Source: Reyranella sp. (GTDB lineage: Bacteria > Pseudomonadota > Alphaproteobacteria > Reyranellales > Reyranellaceae). From it: a stretch of DNA of 41,672 nt. The notes below the pieces were generated by a model. That model made no database searches. It had not been told where the DNA came from and saw nothing but the letters and a program-made list of their open reading frames with translations. The stretch covers positions 27,384 to 69,055 of the forward strand of contig JAQSDW010000034.1 of assembly GCA_029946105.1 (NCBI GenBank), read 5' to 3'. Every line of letters begins with the position of its first letter. Position 1 is the first letter of the stretch. Shown here in pieces: positions 32,557 to 41,210 of this stretch. Both the position numbers and the translations under genes were made by a program.

Positions 32557-32727
32557 ATGACAGAAGAGCCCAAGCGCGTTTCTAGCGCCTCGCAAGATCG
32601 CGACGCCATCACACGTTGGCTTTGGGATGAAGTGGCGCCTGCCTATGACGCGACGAAGACGAATCCCGAACGCAAGCTCTCAGCGAAAACGGTCTTTGCT
32701 GAAGTCTGGGCTCGTTATCGATCCTAA
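32557..32727 (+). CDS. Small 56-residue ORF, antitoxin-like
   Basis: A 56-residue open frame beginning MTEEPKRVSSASQDRD and including ITRWLWDEVAPAYDA and TVFAEVWARY. The S-x-A-S-x-D-R-D-A-I-T-R-W and AYDA-T-K-T-N-P-E-R pattern resembles small antitoxins that accompany RelE/ParE-type toxins. No toxin gene follows; the next ~185 bases hold repeats and a terminator. No good Shine-Dalgarno is seen. It is less GC-rich than the neighbouring genes. It may be an orphan or decayed antitoxin, or not expressed. Confidence 0.45.
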   Translation: MTEEPKRVSSASQDRDAITRWLWDEVAPAYDATKTNPERKLSAKTVFAEVWARYRS

Positions 32728-32736
32728 GTCGTGAAC

Positions 32737-32781
32737 CTCACCCTAAGGAGCATCGCGCAGCGATGCGTCTCGAAGGGTGAG
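32737..32781. repeat. Palindromic repeat element, CTCACCCT...AGGGTGAG
   Basis: The outer stem CTCACCCT (32737-32744) / AGGGTGAG (32774-32781) encloses an inner 7-bp hairpin GCATCGC-GCA-GCGATGC. With its GTCTCGAAGGGTGAG end it matches the common alphaproteobacterial intergenic repeat pattern. It lies 9 bases after the small ORF. Confidence 0.8.
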
Positions 32782-32798
32782 ATACAGCGAGACTGGGG

Positions 32799-32839
32799 CT
32801 CATCCTTCGAGACGGCGCTTCGCGCCTCCTCAGGATGAG
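32799..32839. repeat. Palindromic repeat element, inverted copy
   Basis: The outer stem CTCATCCT (32799-32806) / AGGATGAG (32832-32839) encloses an inner 5-bp hairpin GGCGC-TTC-GCGCC. It has the same CGAGAC and CTCCTCAGGATGAGG blocks as the preceding element but in the opposite direction, so the two form a head-to-head pair 17 bases apart. Confidence 0.8.
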
Positions 32840-32863
32840 GATGGGGTCTGGTCGACCGGACCA

Positions 32864-32899
32864 AAGAAAAAGATATGACGCGCCACTGGAGTGGCGCGC
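32864..32899 (-). terminator. Terminator of the nrdB transcript
   Basis: Downstream of nrdB on the minus strand a 10-bp near-perfect stem (GCGCGCCACT / AGTGGCGCGT, 32878-32899) with a 2-base loop is followed after a few bases by a T-rich run (CTTTTTCTTT, 32873-32864). It probably ends the nrdAB message, though the T-run is slightly displaced. Confidence 0.6.
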
Positions 32900-32911
32900 C
32901 CCCAGCACAGT

Positions 32912-33874
32912 CTAGGCGAACGCCTCTTCCCAACTACCGCGCGTAGATGCCTTCGAGTACTCGGTCGAGCGGTTCTCGAAGAAGTTGGTGTGCTCGATGG
33001 CGCCCAGCATCTGGTCCATCCACGGCAGCGGGTTCTTCGCGTCCTGGCGGTAGATCGGCTGCAGGGTGAGCTGCTGCAGGCGGCGGTCGGCGATGAAGCG
33101 GATGTAGCGCTTCACGTCGGTCGCGGTCATGCCCTCGATACCGCCCATCTCGAAGGCGAGATCGACGAAGGCGTCCTCATGGTCGACGATGGTCGAGCAG
33201 GCGACGTAGATCTCGCGCTGCAGCGCCTCGGTCCAGACTTCCGGGTTCTCCTGGATGAAGGTGCGGAACAGGCGGATGATCGAGTTGCAGTGCAGCGTCT
33301 CGTCGCGCACCGACCACGTCACGATCTGGCCCATGCCCTTCATCTTGTTGAAGCGCGGGAAGTTCATCAGCATGGCGAAGCTGGCGAAGAGCTGCAGGCC
33401 CTCGGTGAAGGCGCCGAACACGGCCAGCGTCTTGGCGATGTCGGCCTTCGAATCGACGTTGAACTCCTGCATGTAGTCGTACTTGTCCTTCATCTCCTTG
33501 ACGGTGAGGAAGACCGAGTACTCCGTTTCCGGCATGCCGATGGTGTCGAGCAGATGGCTGTAGGCGGCGATGTGGACCGTCTCCATCGAGGAGAAGGCGG
33601 CCAGCATCATCTGCACTTCCGTGGGTTTGAAGACCCGCGAATAGTGCTTCATATAGCAGTTGTTCACCTCGACGTCGGCCTGGGTGAAGAAGCGGAAGAT
33701 CTGCGTCAGCAGATTGCGCTCGCTGTCGGTCAGCCTGTTGCGCCAGTCTTTTACGTCGTCGGCCAAAGGGACTTCTTCCGGCAGCCAATGAATACGTTGC
33801 TGCGTCAGCCAGGCGTCGTAGGCCCACGGATAATGGAACGGCTTGTAGATCGGCTTGGCGTCGAGAAGGGACAT
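32912..33874 (-). CDS. nrdB: Ribonucleotide reductase small (beta) subunit, class Ia type
   Basis: A 320-residue R2 protein that holds the di-iron/tyrosyl-radical cofactor for deoxynucleotide synthesis. The metal ligands and radical Tyr are readable: D67 (TQADVEV), E98 and H101 (METVHIAAYSH), and Y105 four residues after that His. The second pair is in EGLQLFASF and SVRDETLHCNS. The presence of Tyr argues against a class Ic (Phe/Val) type. The C-terminal tail ends GSWEEAFA and should dock to NrdA. It lies 83 bases downstream of nrdA and has its own clear terminator. Confidence 0.94.
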   Translation of the reverse strand: MSLLDAKPIYKPFHYPWAYDAWLTQQRIHWLPEEVPLADDVKDWRNRLTDSERNLLTQIFRFFTQADVEVNNCYMKHYSRVFKPTEVQMMLAAFSSMETVHIAAYSHLLDTIGMPETEYSVFLTVKEMKDKYDYMQEFNVDSKADIAKTLAVFGAFTEGLQLFASFAMLMNFPRFNKMKGMGQIVTWSVRDETLHCNSIIRLFRTFIQENPEVWTEALQREIYVACSTIVDHEDAFVDLAFEMGGIEGMTATDVKRYIRFIADRRLQQLTLQPIYRQDAKNPLPWMDQMLGAIEHTNFFENRSTEYSKASTRGSWEEAFA

Positions 33875-33957
33875 GGCATTGGACCGGTCAGACGGTGAAG
33901 CGAAAAATCCCCGTCGCGCCCAGCCTGTTGCGGCCGGCGCGGCGAGGGTTGATCAGG

Positions 33958-35847
33958 CTACTGGCAGCTAAGGCACTCTTCGTAGTCGTTGGTCTGAGTG
34001 ATGTTGGTCTGGGAGATCTTGTTGCCGACGAACGGCAGCGGCGCATCGGCGCCCTCCTCCCGCGTCGGCACGCCCATGGCGTGGTCGCCGAGCTGGTCGG
34101 CCATGGCGTCGTGCGAGACCGCCTCGGCGCGCTGGATGCTGAGCGAGCGGCAGTAGTAGAGGCTCTTCACGCCGCGCTTCCAGGCCATCATGTGGATCTG
34201 GTGCAGGTCGCGCTTATGCACGTCGGCGGGCAGGAAGATGTTGAGCGACTGGCTCTGGCAGATGTAGGGCGTGCGGTCGGCGGCATGCTCGACCAGCCAG
34301 CGCTGGTCGATTTCGAACGCGGTCTTGAACACCGCCTTCTCGTGGTCGTCGAGGCAGTCGAGATCCTTCACCGAGCCCTGGCTGGTGGTGATCGTCGTCC
34401 AGGTGTCCTCGTCGTTGCGACCCTTCTGCTCGAGGATCTTCTCGAGGTACGGGTTGCGCACCACGAACGAGCCCGAGAGGGTCTTGTGGTTGTAGACATT
34501 GGCCGCCGACGGCTCGATGCCGGGCGAGGCGCCACCGCAGATGATCGAGATCGACGCCGTCGGCGCGATCGCGAGCTTGTTGGAGAAGCGGTCCTCGAAG
34601 CCGAAGTCTGCGGCGTCGGGGCAGGGGCCGCGCTCGCGGCCGAGCGTTTTGGAGGCATCGTCGCACTGGCCGCGGATGTGCTTGAACATCTTCTTGTTCC
34701 ACACCTTGGCCATCACCGATTCGAGCGGGATGTTGTTCAGCTGCAGGAACGAGTGGAAGCCCATGACGCCGAGGCCGACCGAGCGCTCGCGCATGGCGGC
34801 ATAGGTGGCGCGGGCGAAGTCGCTGCCGGCGGTATCGATGAAGCTCTGCAGCACGTTGTCGAGGAAGCGCATCACGTCCTCGATGAAGGTCGGATGCTCG
34901 TGCCACTCGAGATAGCTCTCGAGATTGAGGGAACTCAGGCAACACACCGCCGTGCGCTGCTTGCCGTGATGGTCGATGCCGGTCGGCAGCGTGATCTCGC
35001 TGCAGAGGTTCGAGGTCTTGACCTCGAGGCCGGCCAGCTTGTGATGCTCGGGCCGGGCGTTGTTCACGTGATCGACGAACACCAGGTAAGGTTCGCCGGT
35101 CTCGACGCGCGCCGTCAGGATGCGGATCCAGAGGTGGCGGGCCGAGACCTTGCGCTGTACGGCGCCGTCCTTGGGGCTGACCAGCGCCCACTCCTCGTCG
35201 TTCTCGACCGCGCGCATGAAGGCGTCGGAGATGAGAAGCCCGTGGTGGAGGTTGAGCGCCTTGCGGTTGGGATCGCCGCCGGTCGGGCGGCGGATCTCGA
35301 TGAATTCCTCGATCTCGGGATGGTTGACCGGCAGGTAGCAGGCAGCCGAGCCACGGCGCAGCGAGCCCTGGCTGATGGCCAGCGTCAGCGAGTCCATGAC
35401 GCGGATGAACGGCACCACGCCCGAAGTCTTGCCGTTCATGCCGACCTTTTCGCCGATCGACCGAAGATTGCCCCAGTAGGAGCCGATTCCGCCGCCACGG
35501 GCGGCCAGCCAGACGTTCTCGTTCCACAGGCCCACGATGCCTTCGAGCGAGTCGTTGGCTTCGTTCAGGAAGCAGGAGATCGGCAGGCCACGGCTGGTGC
35601 CGCCGTTGCTGAGCACGGGCGTGGCCGGCATGAACCAGAGATTGCTGATGTAGTCGTAGATCCGCTGGGCATGGCCGTCGTCGTCGGCATAGGCCGAGGC
35701 GACGCGGGCGAACATATCCTGATAGCTTTCGCCGGGCAGGAGGTAGCGGTCGGTGAGGGTGGCTTTGCCGAAGACGGTCAGCCGGGCATCCCGAGAGGAG
35801 TCGGTAACAACCCGGGCACCGGTGCGAATTTGAACAACATCAAACAC
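33958..35847 (-). CDS. nrdA: Ribonucleotide reductase large (alpha) subunit, lacking an ATP-cone
   Basis: A 629-residue R1 protein. Active-site Cys are in LPISCFLN, SNLCSEITLP and AVCCLSS, the radical-transfer Tyr pair is in SLYYCRS, and the C-terminal redox pair is CLSC at the end. GIGSYWGNLRSIG and APTASISIICGG also fit. It begins directly with the VVQIRTGARV barrel region, so the ~90-residue N-terminal ATP-cone of E. coli NrdA (761 residues) is absent. GTG at 35847 is chosen as start because GGGGG lies 6 bases upstream and the family N-terminus begins there; GTG at 35892 would add 15 residues translated from the palindromic leader. nrdB follows after 83 bases. Confidence 0.92.
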   Translation of the reverse strand: MFDVVQIRTGARVVTDSSRDARLTVFGKATLTDRYLLPGESYQDMFARVASAYADDDGHAQRIYDYISNLWFMPATPVLSNGGTSRGLPISCFLNEANDSLEGIVGLWNENVWLAARGGGIGSYWGNLRSIGEKVGMNGKTSGVVPFIRVMDSLTLAISQGSLRRGSAACYLPVNHPEIEEFIEIRRPTGGDPNRKALNLHHGLLISDAFMRAVENDEEWALVSPKDGAVQRKVSARHLWIRILTARVETGEPYLVFVDHVNNARPEHHKLAGLEVKTSNLCSEITLPTGIDHHGKQRTAVCCLSSLNLESYLEWHEHPTFIEDVMRFLDNVLQSFIDTAGSDFARATYAAMRERSVGLGVMGFHSFLQLNNIPLESVMAKVWNKKMFKHIRGQCDDASKTLGRERGPCPDAADFGFEDRFSNKLAIAPTASISIICGGASPGIEPSAANVYNHKTLSGSFVVRNPYLEKILEQKGRNDEDTWTTITTSQGSVKDLDCLDDHEKAVFKTAFEIDQRWLVEHAADRTPYICQSQSLNIFLPADVHKRDLHQIHMMAWKRGVKSLYYCRSLSIQRAEAVSHDAMADQLGDHAMGVPTREEGADAPLPFVGNKISQTNITQTNDYEECLSCQ

Positions 35848-35867
35848 TTGTGGCCCCCATTTTCTTT

Positions 35868-35903
35868 TTGTCCACAGTTGTGGATAGAACACACTGTGGA
35901 AGA
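35868..35903. promoter_or_regulatory. DnaA-box-like sites in the nrdA leader
   Basis: TTGTCCACA at 35868-35876 and the opposed CTATCCACA (minus strand, 35887-35879) each differ by one base from the E. coli DnaA box TTATCCACA. They share the palindrome TCCACA-GT-TGTGGA (35871-35884). A third, weaker copy (TGTGGA at 35895-35900) follows. E. coli nrdAB is DnaA-controlled; a similar link here is inference. Confidence 0.5.
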
Positions 35904-35934
35904 TACCTACATCTTGGGAGGGTTTTCGCTCCCT

Positions 35935-35975
35935 CCACTATCCATAGATGATACGGCACCTGCGCCGGCTGTCAT
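35935..35975 (-). promoter_or_regulatory. Probable nrdA promoter with NrdR-box-like site
   Basis: On the minus strand ATGACA (35975-35970), a 16-base spacer and TATCAT (35953-35948) form a fair sigma70-type promoter about 100 bases before the nrdA start. The sequence CCACTATCCATAGATG (35935-35950) overlaps the -10 and start site and keeps the C-A-C-T-A-T ... A-T-A-G core of NrdR boxes (about 10 of 16 positions). NrdR is the usual repressor of ribonucleotide reductase genes; a second box was not found. Confidence 0.42.
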
Positions 35976-36296
35976 CGGCAATTTTTTTCCCGGCTTGTGA
36001 ATCTCAAGAATGGTCGGTTAACCATTTGGAATGATTATATAAAATAGGCTTTGAAATTTTGTTTTTCTGGCCGTCTGCGAACCTTCGCAGTTGCAGCATT
36101 GAATGAGAACAAAACGCGCTTTGCCACGGATTCCGTGGGCTGCAAACAGAAACGCCAGCGAATCGGCTCGACCGCATCGGGGCAGGTCGCAAAACGCGAG
36201 ATGCGATAGGCACTTCTGGCGTCGCGCGAGATCGTCGTCAGATTGTCACACGGCGGCGTAACATCCGCCGGTCGTCCCGGAGAGGAAACACAAGAT
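35976..36296. other. Divergent intergenic region, AT-rich, nrdA / glutamate dehydrogenase
   Basis: About 320 bases without a gene. Bases 36001-36065 are strikingly AT-rich for this genome (GATTATATAAAATAGG and a run of T), probably holding the promoter of the rightward glutamate dehydrogenase gene, but no single -35/-10 pair stands out. The remainder up to the start codon has normal GC and short dyads, none convincing. Confidence 0.5.
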
Positions 36297-39200
36297 ATGG
36301 CCATTGCACCGGCGCCGCGGCTTTATGGCCTGGATGCCATCTCGGCCGCGGCCCTCAAGGCCGGCGGCGAGCAGGGCGCCCCCTTCGCGCGACGGCTTTT
36401 CGAGCGGCTGGCCGACAAGGATCTGGCCGCCGCCCCGGCCGAACAGCGTGCAGGCAGCGCGCTCGCCCTGCTGGCCTTCGCCCGCCGCCGCCTGCCCGGC
36501 ATCGCCAAGGTCCGGGCCTTCAACCCGACCGAGGAGATGCACGGTTTCGAGAGCAAGCACAGCATCGTCCAGGTCGTGAACGACGACATGCCGTTCCTGG
36601 TCGATTCGATCACCAACGAGTTCAATCGCCGCGAGCTCGGCGTCCATCTGCTGGCCCATCCGGTGCTGACCGTGCGCCGCGACCTCGACGGCGACCTGCT
36701 CGACTTCGGCCCGGAGAGGGGCCCCGAGGCCCGCGCCGTATCGGGTGAACGAAGCGGCCGGCCCGAATCGATGATGCACATCGAGATCGACCGCCAGGCC
36801 GAACCGGGCGTGCTCGACGAAATCGCCGCGGCGCTGACGCGCGTGCTGGCCGAGGTCCGCCTCGCCGTCGACGACTGGCGGCCGATGCGCCAGGCCTGCC
36901 TCGACGCCATCGCCGATCTCGCGCCCAGCCGCGCGCCGCAGCAGGACGAGTACGAGGATTTCCTGCAGTGGCTCGAGGCCGGCAATTTCACCTTCCTCGG
37001 CCATCGCCGCTATCGCTATGTCGACGATCCGGCACAGCCGGGCGGCGTGCGCTACGACATCATGCCGGGCTCGGCGCTCGGCATCCTGCGACGCGACGAG
37101 GCCCGGCTGTTCGATGCGGGACTGGGCGGCGGCGAGGCCATGGCGCGCTTTGCCCGCGGCACCGACAATATCCTGATCGTGAAAGCCGACCGGCAATCGC
37201 TGGTCCATCGCAGCGGTCCGCTCGATTGCGTGATCGTGAAAACCTGCGATGCCGACGGCCGGGTGACCGGCGAGCGGCGCTTCGCCGGCCTGTTCACGTC
37301 CGCCGCCTATCACGCGATGGTGGTCGACGTGCCACTGCTGCGCGGCCGGGTCGCGGGCGTGCTGCGCCGCTCCGGCATCGAGGCCGACGGCCACGACGGC
37401 AAGACACTGCTGGCGATCCTCGATTCCTACCCGCGCGACGAGCTGTTCCAGATCGACGAGGACACGCTCTACGACCAGGTGCTGGGCATCCTCCAATTGC
37501 AGGAGCGGAGGCGCGTAGCGCTGTTCGCCCGCCGCGACGCCGTCGGCCGCTTCGCCTCCAACCTGGTGTTCGCCCCGCGCGAGCGCTTCGATGCAGCACT
37601 CAGCGAGCGGATCACCGCGATCCTGGAGCAGGCCTGGGACGGCAAGGTGACCAATGTCGTGGGCGCGGCCAGCAGCGATCAGGCGCTGGCCCAGGCGCTC
37701 TATACGGTGAAGCTCCGCCGGCCCGATGCGCCGACGCCGGATCTCGCCGCCCTCGAACAGGCCTTGGCCGAGGCGGCCACGTCCTGGAACGACCGGCTGC
37801 GCACCGCACTGCAGGCCAAGTTCGGCGAAGCCGAGGGACGCGCCGCAGCACGGCGCTGGCGCGAGTGGTTCCCGCCGGTCTATCGCGAGGTCTTCGACGC
37901 CGCGCAGGCCGTGACCGATATCGAGCTGTTGCAGAAAATGCTGGGCGGCACGGATTTCGGCGTACAGGTCGGCCGCCGGGCGGGACTGCCGGCGCATCGC
38001 TTCGCCATCCGCCTGTTTCACCCGCGCAAGCCCATCGCGCTGTCCGACATCCTGCCGCTGGCTGAAAACCTCGGCCTGCGCGTCATCAGCGAAGCGCCGT
38101 TCCTGCTGCACGCGGCGAATGGCGACAAAGGCAATGGCAACGAGAGCAACGGCGGCGTGGCGATGCAGGTGCTGCGCGTGGAGACGGCCGACGCCTCGGC
38201 CGTCGATCTCGCTTCCGTCGGACCGCGCTTCATCGAGGCGATGGAAAGACTGCGGTCGGGTGCCCTGGAAAACGACGGGCTCAATCGCCTGGTGCTGGGC
38301 GCCGGCCTCGCCTGGCGCGAGGTGGCGCTGCTGCGCACCTACACCAAGTATCTGCGGCAGGCCGGCGTGGCCTTCAGCCAGGACTATATGGAGCGCACGC
38401 TGGCGACCTATCCCGTCATCGCCCGCGGCCTGGTCGATCTCTTCCTCGCCCGCTTCGATCCGGCGCTGGGCGAGGCAGGGTCGGACGCCCGCAAGAGTCG
38501 CGGCGCGAAGATCGAGGCAGCGCTTGTCACCGCGCTAGAAGGCGTCACAACGCTCGACGAAGATCGCATCCTTCGGCGCTTCCTCAATGCCGTCGGCAGC
38601 ACGCTCCGCACCAACTTCTGGCAGGCCTCAGTCGACGGGGCGGCCGAAGGTGCCGCGAAGGAGTGGATCTCGATCAAGATCGACAGCCGGGCGATCGACG
38701 ACTTGCCGGCGCCGCGGCCACTGGTCGAGATCTTCGTCTACAGCCCGCGCATGGAAGGCATTCATCTGCGCGGCGGCCGGGTGGCGCGCGGCGGCATCCG
38801 CTGGTCCGACCGGCGCGAGGACTTCCGCACCGAGGTCCTGAGCCTGATGAAGACCCAGATGGTGAAGAACGCCGTCATCGTGCCGGTGGGCTCCAAGGGC
38901 GGCTTCTACGTCAAGCAGCCTCCTGTTGGCGGAACACGCGAACAGGTCCAAGCCGAAGGCATCGCCTGCTATCAGACGCTGATCCGCGGCCTGCTCGACC
39001 TCACCGACAATTACACCGCGGATGGCATCGCGCCGCCGGCCAATGTCGTGCGCCATGACGGCGACGATCCATACTTGGTAGTCGCGGCCGACAAGGGCAC
39101 GGCGACCTTCTCCGACATCGCCAATGCGCTGGCCGCCGACTACGGCTTCTGGCTGGACGATGCTTTCGCGTCGGGCGGCTCGGCCGGCTACGACCACAAG

Positions 39201-41180
39201 AAGATGGGCATCACGGCACGCGGTGCGTGGGAATCGGTCAAACGCCACTTCCGCGAGCTCGGACAGGACATCCAGTCGACGCCCTTCACGGTGGCGGGCG
39301 TGGGCGACATGTCGGGCGACGTGTTCGGCAACGGCATGTTGCTGTCGCACCATATCAAGCTGGTCGCGGCCTTCGACCACCGCCACATCTTCATCGATCC
39401 CGCGCCCGATCCTGGAGCGAGCTGGGCCGAGCGCAAGCGGCTGTTCGACCTGCCGCGCTCGTCGTGGATGGACTACGACAAGGCGCTGCTGTCGGCCGGC
39501 GGCGGGATCTACGACCGCGCCGCCAAGTCGATCGCGCTCTCGGCCGAGGCGCGCAGCGTGCTGGGCATCGAGGCGCCCACGATCGCGCCGGTCGAGCTGA
39601 TGCGCGCCATCCTCGCGGCGCCGGTCGATCTGCTCTATTTCGGCGGCATCGGCACCTACGTAAAGGCCTCCAGCGAAAGCCACGCCGACGCCGGCGACCG
39701 CGCCACCGATGCGTTGCGCATAGATGCCGTACGCCTGCGCGCGCGTGTGATCGGCGAGGGCGCCAACTTAGGCTTCACCCAGCGCGGCCGCGTCGAGGCG
39801 GCACTGGCGGGACGCCGGCTCAACACCGACGCGCTCGACAATTCGGCCGGCGTCGACACCTCCGACCACGAAGTGAACATTAAGGTGGCGACCGGCGAGG
39901 CAATCGCGCGTGGCCTGTTGGCCCGCGACGACCGCAACGCGCTGCTGTTCTCGATGACCGACGAGGTGGCCGCCCTCGTGCTGCGCCACAATTACCAGCA
40001 GAGCCAGGCGATCAGCGTCGCCGAGGCCCAGGCCGGCGAAGCGCACGACCGGCTGGAACGCTTCATGCGCGCGCTCGAGCGCCAGGGCCGGCTCGACCGC
40101 GCCGTCGAATTCCTGCCCGACACGACGGCGATGCGCGCGCGCGGCCAGAGCAGGCAGTACCTGACGCGGCCCGAGCTCTCGGTGCTGCTGGCCTACGCCA
40201 AGATCGATCTCAACGACGAGATCCTGGCCTCCGACCTGCCCGACGATCCGCTGCTGGAGCCCGAGCTGCTGCGCTATTTCCCGACCGCGCTGCAGGAGAA
40301 GTACGAACCGGCGATCCGCGCCCATCGTCTGCGCCGGGAGATCGCGGCCCTGCAGGTTCTGAATTCGCTGATCAATCGCTGCGGTCCGACCTTCGTGCGC
40401 GACGTCGGCCAGCGCACCGGCGCACCGGCCGCCGCCATCGCCCGCGCCTTCGCCGTCGTGCGCGATGCCTGGAAACTGCGCGATCTGTGGAGCGACATCG
40501 AGGCGCTCGATGGCGCGCTCAAGGCCGAGGCGCAGACGCGGATGCTGGTCGCCTCGCAGCGCTTCCTCACCCGTGCGGTGCAATGGACATTGCGCCGCCT
40601 GCCGCAACCGCTCGACACGATGGCGGCGACGGAGCAGCTCGGCGCTGCGGTGGTTGCCCTGGGCGAGCTGCCGCCCGAACTGATCGGCCCCTCGGAGAGC
40701 GCCGCGCTCGTCGAGCGTGCCACCGCCTTCGAGGCCATGGGCGCCCCGGCCGGTGTCGCCCGGCGGGCGGCCGCGCTGGAAACGCTGGCGGCGGCGGGCG
40801 ACCTGATGCTGGCGGCCCGCACCAACGGCTGCAGCATCGCCGAGGCGGCCCGGCTCTACTTCGGCCTCGGCGAGCGGCTGTCCCTCGCCACCCTGGCGAC
40901 GGCGGCCCAAAACCTGCCGCGCGACGGCCAATGGCCGGCGCAGGCAGCCCTCGCCCTGCAGGACGACCTGGCGGCCCTTCACGCGGATTTGCTGGGCTCA
41001 GCCTTGCGCGCCGACGACCACGACCCCAAATGCGACGCCGACGCCGCGCTCGCCAAATGGAGCGAGTCGCGCGGGCTGGCGCTGGATCGGGTCGACCGAT
41101 TGCTGAGGGAGGATTTCGCCGGCACCCTCGATCTCGCCATGCTGTCGGTGGCGACGGCCGAGTTGCGAAGCCTGGTCTAG
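36297..41180 (+). CDS. gdhB: Large NAD-specific glutamate dehydrogenase
   Basis: A 1627-residue enzyme of the ~180-kDa NAD-glutamate dehydrogenase family, which deaminates glutamate to 2-oxoglutarate and ammonia. The N-terminal half (about 1-700) holds ACT-like regulatory segments (FLVDSITNEFNRRELGVHLL; FAIRLFHPRKPIALSDILP). The catalytic region (about 800-1250) has GGIRWSDRREDFRTEV, VGSKGGFYVK and DKGTATFSDIANA. The nucleotide part has VAGVGDMSGDVFGNGML and VIGEGANLGFTQRGR. A helical C-terminal domain follows. An N/G/D-rich loop lies near residue 608-620. The length is normal for the family. The ATG at 36297 follows GGAGAGG at a rather long distance. The gene symbol is used loosely (gdhB/gdh2/gdhZ in different species). 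Confidence 0.95.
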   Translation: MAIAPAPRLYGLDAISAAALKAGGEQGAPFARRLFERLADKDLAAAPAEQRAGSALALLAFARRRLPGIAKVRAFNPTEEMHGFESKHSIVQVVNDDMPFLVDSITNEFNRRELGVHLLAHPVLTVRRDLDGDLLDFGPERGPEARAVSGERSGRPESMMHIEIDRQAEPGVLDEIAAALTRVLAEVRLAVDDWRPMRQACLDAIADLAPSRAPQQDEYEDFLQWLEAGNFTFLGHRRYRYVDDPAQPGGVRYDIMPGSALGILRRDEARLFDAGLGGGEAMARFARGTDNILIVKADRQSLVHRSGPLDCVIVKTCDADGRVTGERRFAGLFTSAAYHAMVVDVPLLRGRVAGVLRRSGIEADGHDGKTLLAILDSYPRDELFQIDEDTLYDQVLGILQLQERRRVALFARRDAVGRFASNLVFAPRERFDAALSERITAILEQAWDGKVTNVVGAASSDQALAQALYTVKLRRPDAPTPDLAALEQALAEAATSWNDRLRTALQAKFGEAEGRAAARRWREWFPPVYREVFDAAQAVTDIELLQKMLGGTDFGVQVGRRAGLPAHRFAIRLFHPRKPIALSDILPLAENLGLRVISEAPFLLHAANGDKGNGNESNGGVAMQVLRVETADASAVDLASVGPRFIEAMERLRSGALENDGLNRLVLGAGLAWREVALLRTYTKYLRQAGVAFSQDYMERTLATYPVIARGLVDLFLARFDPALGEAGSDARKSRGAKIEAALVTALEGVTTLDEDRILRRFLNAVGSTLRTNFWQASVDGAAEGAAKEWISIKIDSRAIDDLPAPRPLVEIFVYSPRMEGIHLRGGRVARGGIRWSDRREDFRTEVLSLMKTQMVKNAVIVPVGSKGGFYVKQPPVGGTREQVQAEGIACYQTLIRGLLDLTDNYTADGIAPPANVVRHDGDDPYLVVAADKGTATFSDIANALAADYGFWLDDAFASGGSAGYDHKKMGITARGAWESVKRHFRELGQDIQSTPFTVAGVGDMSGDVFGNGMLLSHHIKLVAAFDHRHIFIDPAPDPGASWAERKRLFDLPRSSWMDYDKALLSAGGGIYDRAAKSIALSAEARSVLGIEAPTIAPVELMRAILAAPVDLLYFGGIGTYVKASSESHADAGDRATDALRIDAVRLRARVIGEGANLGFTQRGRVEAALAGRRLNTDALDNSAGVDTSDHEVNIKVATGEAIARGLLARDDRNALLFSMTDEVAALVLRHNYQQSQAISVAEAQAGEAHDRLERFMRALERQGRLDRAVEFLPDTTAMRARGQSRQYLTRPELSVLLAYAKIDLNDEILASDLPDDPLLEPELLRYFPTALQEKYEPAIRAHRLRREIAALQVLNSLINRCGPTFVRDVGQRTGAPAAAIARAFAVVRDAWKLRDLWSDIEALDGALKAEAQTRMLVASQRFLTRAVQWTLRRLPQPLDTMAATEQLGAAVVALGELPPELIGPSESAALVERATAFEAMGAPAGVARRAAALETLAAAGDLMLAARTNGCSIAEAARLYFGLGERLSLATLATAAQNLPRDGQWPAQAALALQDDLAALHADLLGSALRADDHDPKCDADAALAKWSESRGLALDRVDRLLREDFAGTLDLAMLSVATAELRSLV

Positions 41181-41210
41181 CGCGCGATCATTTCGCCCAA
41201 GGAGCACATC

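Noticed and set aside
33895-36000. 701-codon open frame on the plus strand
   Set aside because: It is antisense to nrdA, whose catalytic motifs are unmistakable; the opposite-frame product has no family character.
36246-38111. 621-codon open frame on the minus strand
   Set aside because: It is antisense to the glutamate dehydrogenase gene; long antisense frames are expected at this GC content.
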